DNA from: Caldilineaceae bacterium
GTDB lineage: Bacteria; Chloroflexota; Anaerolineae; Caldilineales; Caldilineaceae
DNA length: 8,300 nt
Reading direction: 5' to 3'
Assembly: GCA_012032975.1 (NCBI GenBank)
Contig: JAAUPU010000088.1
Coordinates: 1 to 8,300, forward strand
The position numbers and the translations under genes were made by a program. The notes below the pieces were generated by a model. That model was not told where the DNA came from. It did not search any database and saw only the letters and a list, made by a program, of their open reading frames with translations. Below are positions 6,882 to 8,300 of this stretch, one piece after another (the stretch's first letter is position 1; the number at the start of each line of letters is the position of its first letter).

Positions 6882-6929
6882 TCACCATCCACCATTCGCA
6901 AATCACAGTTAGCAAATCACCATTCACTG
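6882..6929. repeat. Short direct repeats between permease 2 and the ATPase gene
   Basis: This 48-bp gap holds two copies of GCAAATCAC (6898-6906 and 6912-6920), interleaved with CACCATTC-type units (around 6890-6897 and 6918-6925) and a further TTCACCATCC next to the ATPase start codon. On the minus strand it reads as repeated ATGGTG/TTTGC units. It separates genes that are usually tightly joined. It contributes a weak GGATGGTGA ribosome site. It looks like a low-complexity insertion. Confidence 0.5.
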
Positions 6930-7981
<1,052 letters not shown>

Positions 7982-7983
7982 GG

Positions 7984-8300
7984 CTAGTTGCCGCCCCAAC
8001 TGCTGCTGAGCGTTGTAGGCTCCAGTTCGTCGGCGGGTTTGCGCAGCCGATAGAGCGAACGGATGATGGTGGGCGCGGCCACAAAGACCAGGATCAGCGC
8101 CTGGATGACCAGGATGATGTCCGCGGCCACGCCAGAGGTGAACTGCATCTTGGCCGCGCCAGCATCCATCGAGCCGAGCAGAAATGCCGCCAGAACCACG
8201 CCGGCAGGGTGGGTCTGCCCCAGCAGCGCGACGGTGCATCCCGTCAAAGCCAACGCCGCCGCCAAATTCCGGCGCAAATTTGTGGTCAGCCCCAGCGTCT
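7984..8300 (-). CDS. ABC transporter permease, YufP/NupB-like, C-terminal part (5' end outside the window)
   Basis: The frame is open to the right edge, so these are the last 104 residues of a larger protein (full-length relatives are about 350 aa). The first complete codon is 8298-8296. The segment shows ALALTGCTVALLGQTHPAGV, the conserved 'A-L-L-G-x-x-H-P-x-G-V' element of the first permease of BMP/nucleoside importers. LAAFLLGSMDAGAAKMQ and a last membrane helix DIILVIQALILVFVAAPTII follow. A short charged tail (RSLYRLRKPADE) ends the protein. It shares an operon with the second permease (2-bp gap) and the ATPase. The substrate-binding lipoprotein of the BMP family is not in the window and may lie upstream. 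TTG at 8277 is an internal leucine codon, not a start. Confidence 0.88.
   Translation of the reverse strand, partial: TLGLTTNLRRNLAAALALTGCTVALLGQTHPAGVVLAAFLLGSMDAGAAKMQFTSGVAADIILVIQALILVFVAAPTIIRSLYRLRKPADELEPTTLSSSWGGN

Overview
All recognisable genes in this window lie on the minus strand, so transcription runs from position 8300 towards position 1. Coding DNA is mostly GC-rich (about 60-67% in sampled lines). The gene types are a YufOPQ-like nucleoside/BMP-family ABC transporter, a class II-like histone-deacetylase fold enzyme, a TPR protein, a carbohydrate-enzyme-like protein, a HigBA module and ndk. Together they suggest a free-living bacterium, possibly a Chloroflexota member of the Anaerolineae/Caldilineae kind. 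That assignment is inference from protein character only.

Layout in transcription order: (1) 8300-5345, an ABC importer operon with the C-terminal end of permease 1, then permease 2, then the double-domain ATPase. (2) 5344-5082, a 263-bp spacer with a perfect 17-bp inverted repeat and CACGAATT-like motifs. (3) 5081-1448, a tight three-gene unit: an unrecognised protein of about 578 aa, an HDAC-family deacetylase and a TPR protein, with gaps of 5 and 9 bp. (4) 1409-337, a higB-higA toxin-antitoxin pair with its own likely promoter, followed after 18 bp by ndk. (5) 336-133, a 204-bp spacer with three potential hairpins. (6) 132-1, the N-terminus of a dihydrodipicolinate synthase/N-acetylneuraminate lyase family protein with a clear Shine-Dalgarno sequence.

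A striking property of the sequence is the number of single-base frameshifts. Seven breaks fall in four genes: TPR, the 578-aa protein (three), the ABC ATPase (two) and permease 2. Each is repaired by adding or removing one base, and several sit in homopolymers or dinucleotide runs. After repair every protein has the length and motifs of an intact family member. The most economical reading is uncorrected indel error in a draft or metagenomic sequence, not true decay. The higB, higA, ndk and HDAC genes read through cleanly.

I did not find a convincing new defence or mobile system. The items most worth a second look are ndk placed directly downstream of higBA with a possibly leaderless toxin start, the HDAC/TPR/unknown-protein operon, and the palindromic spacer element at 5256-5323.
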